Of a DNA stretch of 64,000 bases, positions 23,601 to 35,486 are shown piece after piece. Position 1 is the first letter of the stretch, and the number at the start of each line of letters is the position of its first letter. The DNA comes from Hypericum androsaemum. Lineage: Eukaryota; Streptophyta; Magnoliopsida; Malpighiales; Hypericaceae. The notes beneath the pieces are model-generated. The model saw nothing but the letters and a program-made list of their open reading frames with translations. It made no database searches and was not told the origin of the DNA. A program made the translations under genes and the position numbers. Location of the stretch: NCBI GenBank assembly GCA_963995505.1, contig OZ023186.1, forward strand, positions 11,477,570-11,541,569. Direction: 5' to 3'.

Positions 23601-24877
23601 GATCCCCTGGGGAGGTTTGGGATATTTCTTGTTTGAAGGCCCTCCTGCCTTCGCATATTATTAGTTCTCTGACTTTGACTCTTTTACAGGTCTCACAAGC
23701 TTGGAGGTACTCGTTATCCTGGAGTCTCACTCAGGATGGGCGTTTCTCTACTCAGTCATTGTATGGGTTTTTATGCAGGGATGAGGAGCGGGAGCCTGCT
23801 GACCCTATTTGGTCTCGGATTTGGGCTCTACAGGTACCTGAGAGGATTCAGTTTTTCATATGGTTGTTCTATCATTGCAGGTTGATGACGAATGAAGAGC
23901 GGACTCGGAGGCACCTCACGGATGATGATATGTGCCCGCATTGTGGCTTGGAGCCTGAGTCACTGATGCACATAGCCCGCAATTGCAAGTTCTCTAGATT
24001 GGTGTGAAGGTCCTTTTCGCCTAGTCCGCCACTGGGCTTTTACACGGAGATGGATCCTCGTCGGTGGCTTTGGGCCAATATCTCTGACACCACTATTCCC
24101 ACGGCTGGTCCGCCGTGGGCTACAACTTTCGTGACTGCCTGCTGGTGGCTCTGGAGATGGCAGAGCGATTCAGCTTTTCATCCAGGCACCACCTCGGAGC
24201 ACCCCCCCTTGCCTCATCACTTCACAAGCATGGGAGTTTGTTCGTGTCCTCGCGGACCAGAATACTCCACTATCTCCCCCTCCCCCCGTCGAGAGATCCT
24301 AGTCTCATGGCAAAGACTTATAGAGGGCTTCGTCAAGCTCAATACAAATAGAGCTTCGATGGGCAACCTGGGTCCTACAGGGATTGGTGGTATCATCCGT
24401 GACTCGGGTGGTATATGGTTATGCGGTTTCGCTAAGGACATTGGTAGATGTACCTCCTTGGCTGCAGAGATTTGGGCTCTGATCCTCAAGCTTGAGCTGG
24501 TGTGGGAGAGGGGGTTCATGAGGGTCCTGGTGGAGTTGGACTCGTCTCTGGCTATCCTTTGTGTTGGACGACCTATGGATCGTGCCCACCCCCTTACCAC
24601 CCTTATTTCGAGGGCGAGAGAGCTTCTGGTACAAGACTGGGAGATTGATCTTCATCGCACCTGGCGGGAGGGTAATTGGGTGGCGGATGGCCTTTCGAAG
24701 TTTGCTCTTCAGACCCCCTTTGAGTATGTTGTTTTTTATGTTCCCCCAGAGTTTTATTTCGATTTGTACTTGGATGACTTGCGTGGAGTTAGCCTCCCCC
24801 GATGTACCCGTAGTTCTGGAATTGTTGATGGCGCTAAGCCTAGGGCGGACCTTCCTTCTCGAGTTTGTATTGCCTAG
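20696..24877 (+). pseudogene. LINE ORF2 (endonuclease, reverse transcriptase, RNase H)
   Basis: The frame starts MSDIAILFWN, immediately followed by a TGA. Endonuclease pieces follow (SILVILEPQISG, WVLGGDFNDI). The reverse transcriptase region at about 22100-23150 shows LITLIPKV, FRPISLCSVLYKI and DLKKAYDHLSWDFL. The active site reads FANDL instead of the usual FADDL, so one catalytic Asp is Asn. The zf-RVT region (23633-24007) has CPHCG, and the RNase H-like domain (about 24300-24800) starts VKLNTN, where relatives have Asp as the last residue. There are many stops; this copy is dead. Confidence 0.85.
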
Positions 24878-25198
24878 TGACGGTGTAAGGCCAGGTTTTG
24901 TGATATACCAAACGTCAAGGGGGGACTTTCCTTCCCGAGGTACTCTTTCCCTCTCACGAATTTTTCCCACTGGGTTTTTCCATTATAGGATTTTGACGAG
25001 ACCGGTGGTCGCAATCTCATAAGAGGTCGAGAGGGGACTTTGCACTTAGTAGATTGTATTTGGCTATTTGCTTATACATTTAGGGGTTTCCGCCCCTCCG
25101 GTTCCAAAAAAAAAATCAGATTCCTATAAGCAAGTATACGCGCGTTGTCAAAGGAAACCCATCAGGATAGAGAGGAGCGTGAGGGCAGGTACGAGAAA

Positions 25199-28100
25199 AT
25201 GTTATCCACGCTACAGTATCCACCCCGCTTCCCACTCCGCCCGCTAACCACCCTGGCGGCCCACTCCCTCTCCGCCACTCTCCCATCCTCCGCCACACAC
25301 CCGCCTTCCTCCCAAATCCTGTCCATCCGCGATGCCCTCCTCAGCCGCCAGCTCACCGCCACCCAACTCGTCGAGTCCCACCTGGCGCGCCTCCGCCTCA
25401 CCGAGCCCCACCTACGCTCCTTCCTCCACGTGTCCGACACCGCCCTCGCGGAGGCCCGCCACCTCGACTCCCGGATTGACCGCGGCGAGGACGTCGGCCC
25501 CCTCGCCGGCGTCCTCGTCGGTGTCAAGGACAACATCTGCACCGCCGGGATGCCCTCCACCGGCGGCTCCCGGATTCTGGAAAACTACCGCCCGCCATTC
25601 GACGCGACGGCCGTGAGGCGGGCGAAGGAGAAAGGCGCCATCTTGATTGGGAAGACCAATTTGGATGAGTTTGGGATGGGGAGCACCACTGAAGCTTCCG
25701 CCTTTCAGGTCGCCATTTCACCAATTTTTGGGTTTTTTTTAAATTTATATTGGAACTGTTAAATTTTATTAATGCTATAGGCAGAACGAGAACTGGCACT
25801 CGTCAAAACCCCGATGCAGTTAAAAAAACTACACCAGGGAAATAGTGCCGTCGAATGCACCACGAGGACAAAGTTTTTTTCCGCCCGTTCGATCACAACT
25901 GATGACCAAATTTTCCCAAATAAACCACGCATGAAACCGTAGTAATTTAGGCAAAAATGGAGAGTTTGACCAATTTGTGGGTTTATGCTGTCAACTTCAA
26001 TACATTGGTATTTAGTTCTGATGTTGGCAGTTCGAGTAATGGATTTTTTGTTTTCTCTAGGTGACTGCCAACCCGTGGGATTTGTCTAGGGTGCCTGGTG
26101 GATCTTCGGGAGGTTCGGCCGCGGCTGTGTCAGCTAGGCAATGTGTTGTATCATTGGGAAGTGATACTGGTGGAAGTGTGAGACAGCCAGCTTCTTTTTG
26201 TGGCGTCGTTGGACTGAAGCCGACCTATGGACGTATCTCGAGATTCGGACTTATGGCATATGCATCATCCCTGGATGTTATTGGGTGCTTCGGTACGTCC
26301 GTGGCTGACACTGGGATCCTTCTTCAGACCATTTCTGGTCATGATGGATTCGATGCTACTAGCAGTAAGCGAGTAAGAACTGTCCTTGTACCTTTTGTAT
26401 GTACACTATGTTGTTTATACGTGGAGGTTGAATACTTGGGCTGTCAGACTATGACACTAATGACCTTCGTACGTGCACCATATAATACTTCGAGATGAAT
26501 TCTGCTTCTTGGTTTATTGAAAGATCTGCTGAAGTACATGTGACTAATGCCAGCTTGAAGCATGTCTATTTTCTCAATCAGTGTACATGTTTATGTTTTT
26601 TCTTGCAGTCTAGAAATGAATGTGTTCCTTTATGTTGTTCTGATTTTTGTTAAGTTCTTACATCCAGGAGGTTCCAGATTTCACATCCCTTTTCTCTCCT
26701 GTAAATCTTGCGGAGTCTAAACCGTTAACGGGATTGAGGATTGGCCTTATTCACGAAACTCTTGATGATGGTGTTGATGATGGGGTTAAAACTGCAATTA
26801 GGAATGCTGCTTCTCACCTTGAAGGACTGGGATGCACCATTTCAGAGGTCCAACTTTCACATGTATCATGTCCATTGTTGACATGTATTGTTTAGCCTTT
26901 AAATGTATCATGTCCGACTTTCACACTCTATTCTTATAATGGCAGGTGTCATTACCGTCTTTCTCTCTTGGCCTACCAGCTTACTATATTCTTGCCTCTT
27001 CAGAATCATCTTCGAACCTATCACGCTATGATGGTGTCAGGTTATTCCAAAGTGAAGATTCTTATATTCGTTTTACTAAAAAAGGGTGCAGTATGCTGGA
27101 AAACATATCTGATTCTGTCAGATCACATTTAGCATGCAATTCGAATCCTAGAATCACAAGATCTCTTTGATTTTGGTTTGAGGGAAAATGACAGAAACTA
27201 TGTGGGCAGGATGTCATCAGAAACTGTACGACTTTGCGTGAACATTTCTTATTTTTGCCTTGAAGAACATCCACAACTGAACCACACTACACAATGAACT
27301 TGTTCATGACAAATAATTATCTGTATTTTCTAATAATTGCTTCCATCAGTATCCTCATTCCTTGCCTAATTTGATATTGCAGATATGGAAATCAAGCTAT
27401 TGCTGATGAGCTAAATGCACTCTATGAGGAATCACGAGCTAAAGGATTTGGCTCTGAGGTATTGGTCCTCACACTAAGTTGTTCATACGTGTTGGATGAT
27501 CAACGATTGTTTATTCGTTGGTCCCGACTCCCGAAAGGCTATATCAAAGTCACATTGCATAAATTTCAGGTCAAAATGAGAATATTGATGGGAACATATG
27601 CCCTCTCGGCTGGTTATTATGATGCGTACTACAAGCGTGCCCAACAGGTACTGTAAATGAGTATTTAGTTGCAGGCATTGTCTAGTAATCTTCTAATGTA
27701 GATTACTATAATTTGATGAATTATTCTTGACCTTGACGTTTCTATGGCTTGGAGGAGTCCTTGGGTTTTTCTCAACTTTATGTTTACACCTTGCATAGAG
27801 CTAAGTTCATCCAAAGTTGCTCAGTGCTTATGTTAATTCCTGATTCATATGTTGTCATATTTCAGTAGATTGGTTTGGTTTAACAGAAAAGCTTATTACT
27901 GCAATGGTGCTTCAGGTGAGAACTTTAATCCGTAGAAGTTTCAAGGAAGCACTGGACAATAATGACATTCTGATATCTCCTGCTGCTCCACATGCCGCCT
28001 ATAAGATTGGTATGGGAATTTTTCTTTTTCCTTTTATAAATTTTTTTCTGTCTTAAACTCTCTGGTCCCATCTTTGTCTTTGTTTGAAGCTATCCCAGTT

Positions 28101-29419
28101 AATTTCATTGTATTACAGGTGAAAAGAAAAACGATCCATTGGCAATGTATGCAGGGGACATCATGACTGTAAGTATCCTTTGTATAAGACCATAGTACGT
28201 TGTCAATCTGAGAACCTGTCTTGGTGGACAAAATTGAGACGTCATGTTCCTTCGCTGTTGATTCAATGTGTACTCCGTATATTTGCTGTCACGACCCGTC
28301 CCTAGTTGTTCGTGTCTGGCATTAGGGTATGACTAAAGTTAATGTTAATCGAACTCAAGCAAGCCTCTTGAACATATACCGTAGAGTAAAAACACTATTT
28401 TCATACTTATTACACCCCTAGAACGCATATCTACAGAACTGACTTATAACATCTCAAGAGCCTTACGTCATATGCAACATCATTTGCTGAACAGTCTGCT
28501 AATCCGGTCTTGCGTTTATCAGTTATGGGTCAGGCAGGGTACATCTCATCATTTGTTGTTCAGTTTGAGGCTTGTTGGCGAACATTTTGAATGACAATGA
28601 GTACATAGATGTTGGTTCATTCTTGCTGAAATGACTCTGCACTACACTTATTCTACATGTTATATAACAAACACCAAGCCAGCTTTTTTGCCTTTGCTGC
28701 ATTTTTTGAAAATATTGAATCTGAAAGAATTTTGGACGTTAAGCTTAGAGCAATTTCTAGCAATCAGAACAGTGATATTTCAGTTGCTAAGCTGGTTCCA
28801 GTTATCATTTCCCATTTAAGTTGTTAGAATTGCAAGATTTGTTCTTTCACTTCTTTGAGAAAATTCAAGAGTGCATCTTCAAGTTTGAAGTGAATATCAT
28901 TGAAGGACTTGCATTAATTTAGGAAAAAATTAACCTAGCTTTTTTCACTTGCTTTATGATTCTTTCTGGACTGTGTGTTGGTGATTCAGGTCAATGTCAA
29001 CTTAGCAGGGCTGCCTGCGCTAGTTTTGCCTTGTGGATTTGTTGAGGGAGGGTCTGTTGGACTTCCTGTTGGAATTCAAATGATTGGCAACGCATTTAAC
29101 GAAGTATGTACCTCATAATGTTGAATCATTTGTCAATATGGCCACTTAATTTCCCACGACTCAGTGTCACTGTGTCAATGAACTGCAATAATTCATGTTA
29201 CTGGTACCTTGTCGTTGGAATTTAGAAATATAAAGAGTGGGCAAAAAAACCATTTGCATAACTTATAGCAAGCTGTTCCAGCAGATAGCTGCACTCTAAA
29301 GTTTATTCATATCTCTGATTTGATATTAATTGCAGGAAAAATTGCTCAAAGTAGGTCATATATTTGAGCAGACTCTTGAAGGTTGCAGATTCGTTCCTCC
29401 ACTAGCAGCCGAAGAATAG
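25199..29419 (+). CDS. GATA: Glutamyl-tRNA(Gln) amidotransferase subunit A (GatA), organellar
   Basis: GatA is the amidase subunit of the GatCAB complex, which converts Glu-tRNA(Gln) to Gln-tRNA(Gln) in plastids and mitochondria. I place ten exons: 25199-25708, 26061-26372, 26668-26847, 26946-27040, 27383-27458, 27570-27647, 27916-28009, 28119-28168, 28990-29103 and 29336-29419. All have GT-AG borders and together they keep one frame of 530 residues. The amidase triad is present: Lys110 (GVKDN), Ser185 in the GGSSGGS block and Ser209 in GSDTGGS. The first about 40 residues look like a transit peptide. Exon 1 is rich in G+C. The ATG at 25199 gives a normal length; the frame stays open upstream but without another ATG. 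A LINE ends just 85 bp upstream, so the original promoter may be displaced. Confidence 0.95.
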
Positions 29420-30971
29420 GGGAAACTGCTTTGTGTAGCCGATCTGCAAATTGAGACCCTTTTTTCTTATACATGGGGGGCTCCAGTTTCTTCATCGTGC
29501 TTGGGTCACCTTTTGAGGTACCGGTCACAGGTCCAACTTTGTAGACTAGTTTATTCAAGTTTTTTTTCCACTCATGTAGATTCATAAACTTTTTTCCCAA
29601 GTTAGTTCAGCTCCACTATGGTAACGATGTGAATCTGTGATGTTACCATGTCATGTACCCTTACAGCCCCTTTGTTGTCCGGAATTGAAAGTTGAAACAT
29701 GAATTGATAACTTCACCCCAAGCTAAACCATGCAATTTGTTGGTCCTAGATGCCGACCTCGCTTCTGGCCCTCTCCATCCGCCAGAGTGGACCTTTGTTG
29801 ACCGTGTAATTTCTCATCTACGTAACACTTGTGTTATAGTTTGTTTGTTCTAAAGATTTGGGGTATTGATTGGGTGAAAAGTTGTAAACTAGAGAACTTA
29901 AATTATCGTTCATCTTTAAGTGGAGAGTTAACAGACTTTTTAGTTCGTTGTGTGGCCTTTATGTTTCCTGGGTACTCGTCAATTTGGTAATAGTTTATGT
30001 TTCTATATTTTGAGCTCTGCCTGTGCAGTTTTTGATGGTGGTAACATCATGAATATGCTTATCATGCAGGTGATGGATGGGCCTTCAAGAAAACTAAGGA
30101 TCTTATTTACGCTTCGAATTGGTATCGACAGTTTTAAAGGTAGAATAGCATCCCTGGATTATGTCTATGTCGACGGAAAACAACGGCACATCAGCTCCGG
30201 CCAAACTCTATCAAAATGCAATTGGAAATGTGAAAGGAGGAGTGATACCAAGTGATGGTTGATGGATACTCGGTAATACCAACAACAAACAAAGCAAGCT
30301 TGGATCCTTTGAATTATCCTAACACAAAAGGTTTTGGGATTATGATTGTTGTTAAAACACGTGAGGATTATTTAGAACATGTGAGGAAAGGTATTTTCTT
30401 TGCAATGACCATTTGGGAGCACATAGGACTGCTCTATTATGCATGCAAATGAAGGTGGACTTCACATTTACTTCTACTTTATTATTTTTTTTTTGCTTCT
30501 TCTTTTGTTGTAATTTTGCATGTTTTTTATTTCAGATTTCAGGGTAGAATCCACTAGGATATGATGCATTTTTTTAATTACAATCTTTGAGTCAAGAAAG
30601 GATCAAATAGTAAAGTACTTTTGTTAGTATACAAGATTATGAAGATGACTATTGCTTTCCAATTGGCTGTTTTTGTATTAATTGTTACTTCATTCATTTT
30701 ATTGATTAGTGTACCCGTTGTTTTTTTCTTCTCCTAGTTCTTATTATATAGATTTTTATATATTTTAAAAAATTTGCCAGATTTGTTGAAGTAAGTCCGC
30801 ACTTTTTTATTTAAAATAAATTCATAACGTATCGAAGAATCCACCCAAAAAAGTTCCTGCTCTTTGGAATCCAGGTACTGTTTTCGTAAAACTAGGTCAG
30901 GCTCTTTGCACGTAAGTTCGGTCATATCCGATGGGAATCCGTCATAATTCGAGTCAAATTGTCATTATACA
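29420..30971. other. GatA 3' flank and intergenic DNA
   Basis: The first 200-300 bases are probably GatA 3' untranslated region. Two adjacent open frames (29950-30255 and 30252-30452) contain protein-like text such as SFKGRIASLDYVYVDGK and EDYLEHVRKGIFFAM, which I do not recognise. They may be a relic of a gene. The rest is AT-rich with nothing seen. Confidence 0.35.
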
Positions 30972-31954
30972 TGTCGCGACCCGGAAATGGAAGCGACAAG
31001 GTCCGGGGTATTAATTACTCCGAAAGGCATCATATTATTATTAAGAATGAGACCATTATTTAAAACGAAAATCCAAACATCCAAAGGGAATCAAACGTTC
31101 AAACATTCAGAAATACGAAGAATTAGTAAAAATTGGATGATCTGAAACTCGTGATGATGCATGCATGCAGATGAATCTCCTAATCCCGTTCCTGGATCCC
31201 CCCTGGACGATCTGAAACACATACAGCTAGAGTGAGTTTATAAACCCAGTAAGTGGAACGAAACAAATCGACAAGTTAGTTACGGAAAGACGATTTCACA
31301 TTGCAAAACGAGGAGCCCCTTAACCATCTATCTAGCCAACTACACAAACATAAATTCGAACACAACATATTCATAGCGGTATCCCCTATCCAACTATCTT
31401 ATCCGACTATCCTATCCGACTATCCTATCCGACTACATATCATAACTTAACAGAACTTATAGAACTTACAGAAATCCATAAAGAAGTATATCACACGGTC
31501 TCAACATAATACGGATCAGATCCGCACAGATTTTCCTAAAAGTACAAAGATCGGCTTAAGCCAAATCCCAAATTCAAGACATATGTGTTCCAGCCTGGGA
31601 TGTAGTTCATCTCAGGAAACGAAACTCCTCGATCTACGAGATAACGAAATTTCCACTTACCTTATGTTGCTCAGAGGAACCCTAACCCACCGATCTATCC
31701 GGAACTCCCTCGAATCCAACTCGTCCTCGCACAGCTTCGTCCTCACCTTCACAGAGAAAGGAAATTTGTATGGGTGTTTAGGCTGACCGAATGGGCGGCC
31801 TATAGGCCTAGTTATATAGGCTTTCGAGGCTACCAAAAACCCTAGTCTGCCCACCAAAAACCCTAATCCGCCCCTAGTTACCCTAATTATGGAAAATTAC
31901 CTTTTGCTCCCCTAAACTTTATAGGGCTCTCACTTTAGTTTACCAATTCTTACA
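30972..31954 (-). repeat. 3' LTR of the Gypsy element
   Basis: The repeat begins TGTCGCGACC and ends TTCTTACA on the plus strand. It contains three copies of a 13-bp 'ctatcctatccga'-type unit near 31390-31435, where the other LTR has two; that explains the 13-bp length difference. Confidence 0.94.
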
Positions 31955-31970
31955 TTCTTCCCCCCTTAAA
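31955..31970 (-). promoter_or_regulatory. Polypurine tract of the Gypsy element
   Basis: On the minus strand the bases tttaaggggggaagaa directly precede the 3' LTR. Confidence 0.8.
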
Positions 31971-34166
31971 ATAAAGTTTGTCCTCAAACTTACTTGTGCA
32001 TTCGAAGAGGTAGGAGTATTTCTCCTTCATCTCAGAGCTCAATTCCCAAGTGGCTTCCCTCTCTGTGTGGTTACTCCATTGTACCTTGACATATTCAATT
32101 GTCCTTTTGCGAAGTTGTTGGAGTTTGACGTCGATAATTCGCAAAGGTACTTCCACATAGCTAACATCCGGACAAATTTCTGATGAGATATCTTGTACTA
32201 CATGCCCCTCCCTTGGGATGTATTTTCGTAGCATGGACACATGGAACACATCATGTACCCCAGACAGGATCGGCGGTAAGGCCAGCCGATAAGCTAACTT
32301 CCCTATCCGTTGGATTACGTCAAATGGTCCGATGTATCGTGGGCTCAGTTTTTCCTTGACTCCAAATCTTCGAATTCCCTTAGTAGGGGATACCTTCAGA
32401 AATACATGATCTCCAACCTCGAATTCTATCTCTCTGCGATGCTGATCAGCAAACTTCTTCTGCCAGTCTTGAGCCGCTTGAATTCGACTTCGTATCATTG
32501 GTACCTTGTTAGTTAGTTCCCTGAACATCTCTGGACCCAAAGTTTCCTTCTCTCCTATCTCATTCCAACTGATGGGCGATCGACACTTTCTGCCGTAAAG
32601 GGCCTCATATGGAGCCATTCCAATACTTGCTTGGAAGCTGTTGTTATAGGCGAATTCCACCAATGGCAGATGTCCCTCCCAGTTTCCCCCAAAATCTAAC
32701 ACACAAGCTCTCAGCAAATCTTCTAGTGTCTGAATTGTCCGTTCCGATTGTCCGTCTGTCTGTGGGTGAAAAGCTGTACTGAATTGTAATTTTGTCCCCA
32801 TTGCCTTCTGTATGCTGCCCCAGAACTTAGATAAAAATCTAGTGTCTCGATCGGAAGTGATACTCACCGGGATCCCATGTAGCCGTACTATTTTCCTTAT
32901 GTACAATTCTGCCATTTGCTCAATAGAAATACCTGTCTTGTATGCTAGAAAGTGAGCTGACTTGGTGAGGCGATCGACCACTACCCACACTGCATCCTTA
33001 CCTTGAAGGTTATTTGGTAGTCCTGTCACAAAGTCCATTGTAATCTTCTCCCACTTCCATTCTGGAATCTCTAAGGGTTGCAGGGGGCCGGCTGGTCGTT
33101 GATGTTCTGCCTTGACCAATTAACACACCATACAATTGGCTACATAATCTGCTATCTCTTTCTTCATACCAGACCACCAAAAATCTAGCTTGAGATCTTG
33201 GTACATTTTAGTCCCTCCTGGATGCCCTGCATAGCGGGCGGTATGGGCCTCTTCCAATATTTTATGCTTAAATTCTTTGGCTGCTGGAACACATATCCTG
33301 TTCTGGTAATACAGATTATTATCGGCTCCGATGCAAAAATGTTCTAGTTCTCCTCGTTCGACTTGCCGTCTAAGAGAAATAAGCATCCTTGCGTTGTCCT
33401 TCGCCTAATTGAATTCGAAGTGTGGGTTCTAGTTCCATACTTGCCACTAGGCCATTTGGATATTCAGAGTCTTCCAGCCCCAGACTTCTCAGCTGACGTA
33501 TCAATCCCTCTTGTGTCGTAAGGAATTCACCCGTTTGATTCTTTCTGCTAAGGGCATCCGCTACCACGTTAGCTTTCCCTGGGTGATAGTGGATCCCAAT
33601 ATCATAATCTTTGATCAATTCTAGCCACCTTCGCTGTCTCATATTCAATTCCTTCTGTGTAAAAATGTATTTTAAGCTCTTGTGATCTGTGTACATCTCA
33701 CATCGGACCCCATAGAGGTAATGTCTCCGTACCTTAAGTGCATGTACGACTGCTGCTAATTCCAGATCATGGGTAGGGTAATTCTTCTCGTAAGGCTTAA
33801 GTTGTCGTGATGCATAGGCGATCACCTTGTCCCCTTGCATAAGTACACATCCCAACCCATTTCTTGAAGCATCACTATAAACAACATAATCCTTCCCCTC
33901 GCTAGGTTGGGCTAGTATGGGTGTTGTCACTAATCTCTTCTTCAATTCCTGGAAGCTTTGCTCACATTCTTCACTCCATGCAAATTTTACTCCTTTCTGG
34001 GTCAACTTGGTTAATGGAGTAGCTATACTGGAGAACCCTTCCACAAAACGTCGGTAGTAACCTGCCAATCCCAAGAAGCTGCGTACTTCTGACACAGTAC
34101 CTGGTTGCTTCCATCCTACCACCGTATCAATTTTTACTGGGGTCCACAGATACTCCTTTTTCGTAT

Positions 34167-34319
34167 CAAATATTGCGAAAGGAAAAGTTATACGCCAAGC
34201 TGAAGAAGTGTGACTTTTGGCTTGAGAAAGTTGCATTCCTTGGACACGAATGCAACTTTCTCAAGCCAAAAGTCACACTTCTTCAGCTTGGCGTATAACT
34301 TTTCCTTTCGCAATATTTG
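34167..34319. repeat. Perfect 153-bp palindrome (72-bp arms, 9-base spacer)
   Basis: The left arm 34167-34238 and the right arm 34248-34319 are exact reverse complements over 72 bases, with the spacer cttggacac between them. Each arm encodes the reverse transcriptase segment that reads [20 protein letters not shown], once on each strand. The extra arm replaces the normal bases after that segment, so it is an inverted duplication inside the coding region. Confidence 0.95.
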
Positions 34320-35486
34320 CAAAACTATCCTCAGATGTTCCTCATGTGCCTCCTTACTTGGCGAATATACCAGAATATCATCAATGAACACCATCACACA
34401 TATATCCAGGTATGGGCGGAAGGTTCGATTCATCAGATCTATGAACTTTGCCGGAGCATTGGTCAATCCAAAGGGCATCACCAGGAACTCATAATGTCCA
34501 TACCTAGTGCGAAAAGCTGTCATATGCACATCTTCCTCCCTAATCTTCAATTGATGATAACCCGAGCGTAGGTCTATTTTGGAGAACACATGCGCCCCTT
34601 TCAGCTGATCAAACAGATCTTCAATTCTGGGTAGGGGGTACCTGTTCTTAATGGTGAGTTTATTTAGCTCCCGATAATCGACACACATCCTCATCGAGCC
34701 GTCTTTCTTCTTTATAAATAACACTGGTGCTCCCCATGGTGAAACACTTGGTCTGATGAATTCCTTTTCTAGTAGGTCCACTAGTTGTACATTCAGCTCC
34801 TTTAGTTCCGCTGGGGCCATGCGATAAGGCGCCTTGGATACCGGTCTCGCTCCAGGGCTGAGCTCGATTTGGAATTCTACTTCACGATCTGGTGGTATCC
34901 CTTGTATTTCCTCTGGGAATACATCTGGAAAGTCTCTAGCAATATGGATCTGATCTAAAGGAGTCCCATTTTGCACATCCTTTGTAGTAGCTAGGTAGGC
35001 TATTCCACCGTTGTGCACCAATTTCCTTGCTTCCACAGCTGAAATTATTGTTAAGGGAGTTTTGGCATTGACGTCTGTAAATATGAACTCTTCCTTTCCT
35101 GGGGGTCAAAAGATCACCGACTTACACCTGCAATCAATACAGGCGTGCTGTCTTGCCAGCCAATCCATTCACAGGATAACGTCGAAGCCCATCATCCCCA
35201 TGACTCGGAAATACCCCTTGAGTTGCTGACCACTTATAAGGATTTCGCAGTCGCAACCCTGGTCCACAAGGATGGTCTTCCCCAAGGGAGTGGTAACTGC
35301 CAACTCCTCTTCACATCTATTTGTCGACAATTTATGTCTTCTCACAAAGTGATTAGCGATGAAAGAATGGGTTGCTCCAGAATCAAACAAGGTATTTGTA
35401 GGAAATCCAGCTACCAAGAATTTACCTGCGATCGAGTCCTATACTTAAAATGGAATTCTCCTAGCGATACTAGTGACACAAGTAAC

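Larger units (their letters stand above)
18488..25114 (+). mobile_element. Near full-length L1-type LINE with RNase H domain, decayed
   Basis: The element is about 6.6 kb, flanked by a 15-bp target duplication (atcagattcctataa at 18473-18487 and 25115-25129) and ending in an A-run (25106-25114). It encodes an ORF1 with DUF4283 and an ORF2 with endonuclease, reverse transcriptase, zf-RVT and RNase H-like domains, all interrupted by stops and frameshifts. Several key residues are changed. Its 3' duplication ends 69 bp before the GatA ATG. Confidence 0.93.
31950..35417 (-). pseudogene. Gypsy pol: protease, reverse transcriptase, RNase H, integrase, chromodomain
   Basis: In minus-strand order: protease with LFDSGATHSF (35169-35417); reverse transcriptase with [27 protein letters not shown] and the catalytic FIDDILVYS (34188-35036); RNase H with [13 protein letters not shown] (33370-34236); the HHCC zinc region (33120-33386); the integrase core with MDFVTG, TSDRDTRF and DGQSERT; a GPF motif; and a chromodomain-like tail (31950-33119). 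Breaks seen are stops at about 35150 and 35105, a palindrome at 34167-34319 that destroys the end of the reverse transcriptase, a one-base shift near 34130, a frameshift near 33380, and a TAA at 33120-33122 where relatives have Gln. Confidence 0.9.

Noticed and set aside
25145..25198. An upstream non-ATG extension of GatA
   Set aside because: The frame is open, but there is no ATG and the ATG at 25199 gives a normal-length protein with a plausible leader.
29950..30452. Two adjacent protein-like frames downstream of GatA
   Set aside because: I considered a jacalin-type lectin fragment because of the IDSFKGRIASLDYVYVDGK text, but the match is too weak and the key repeats are absent.
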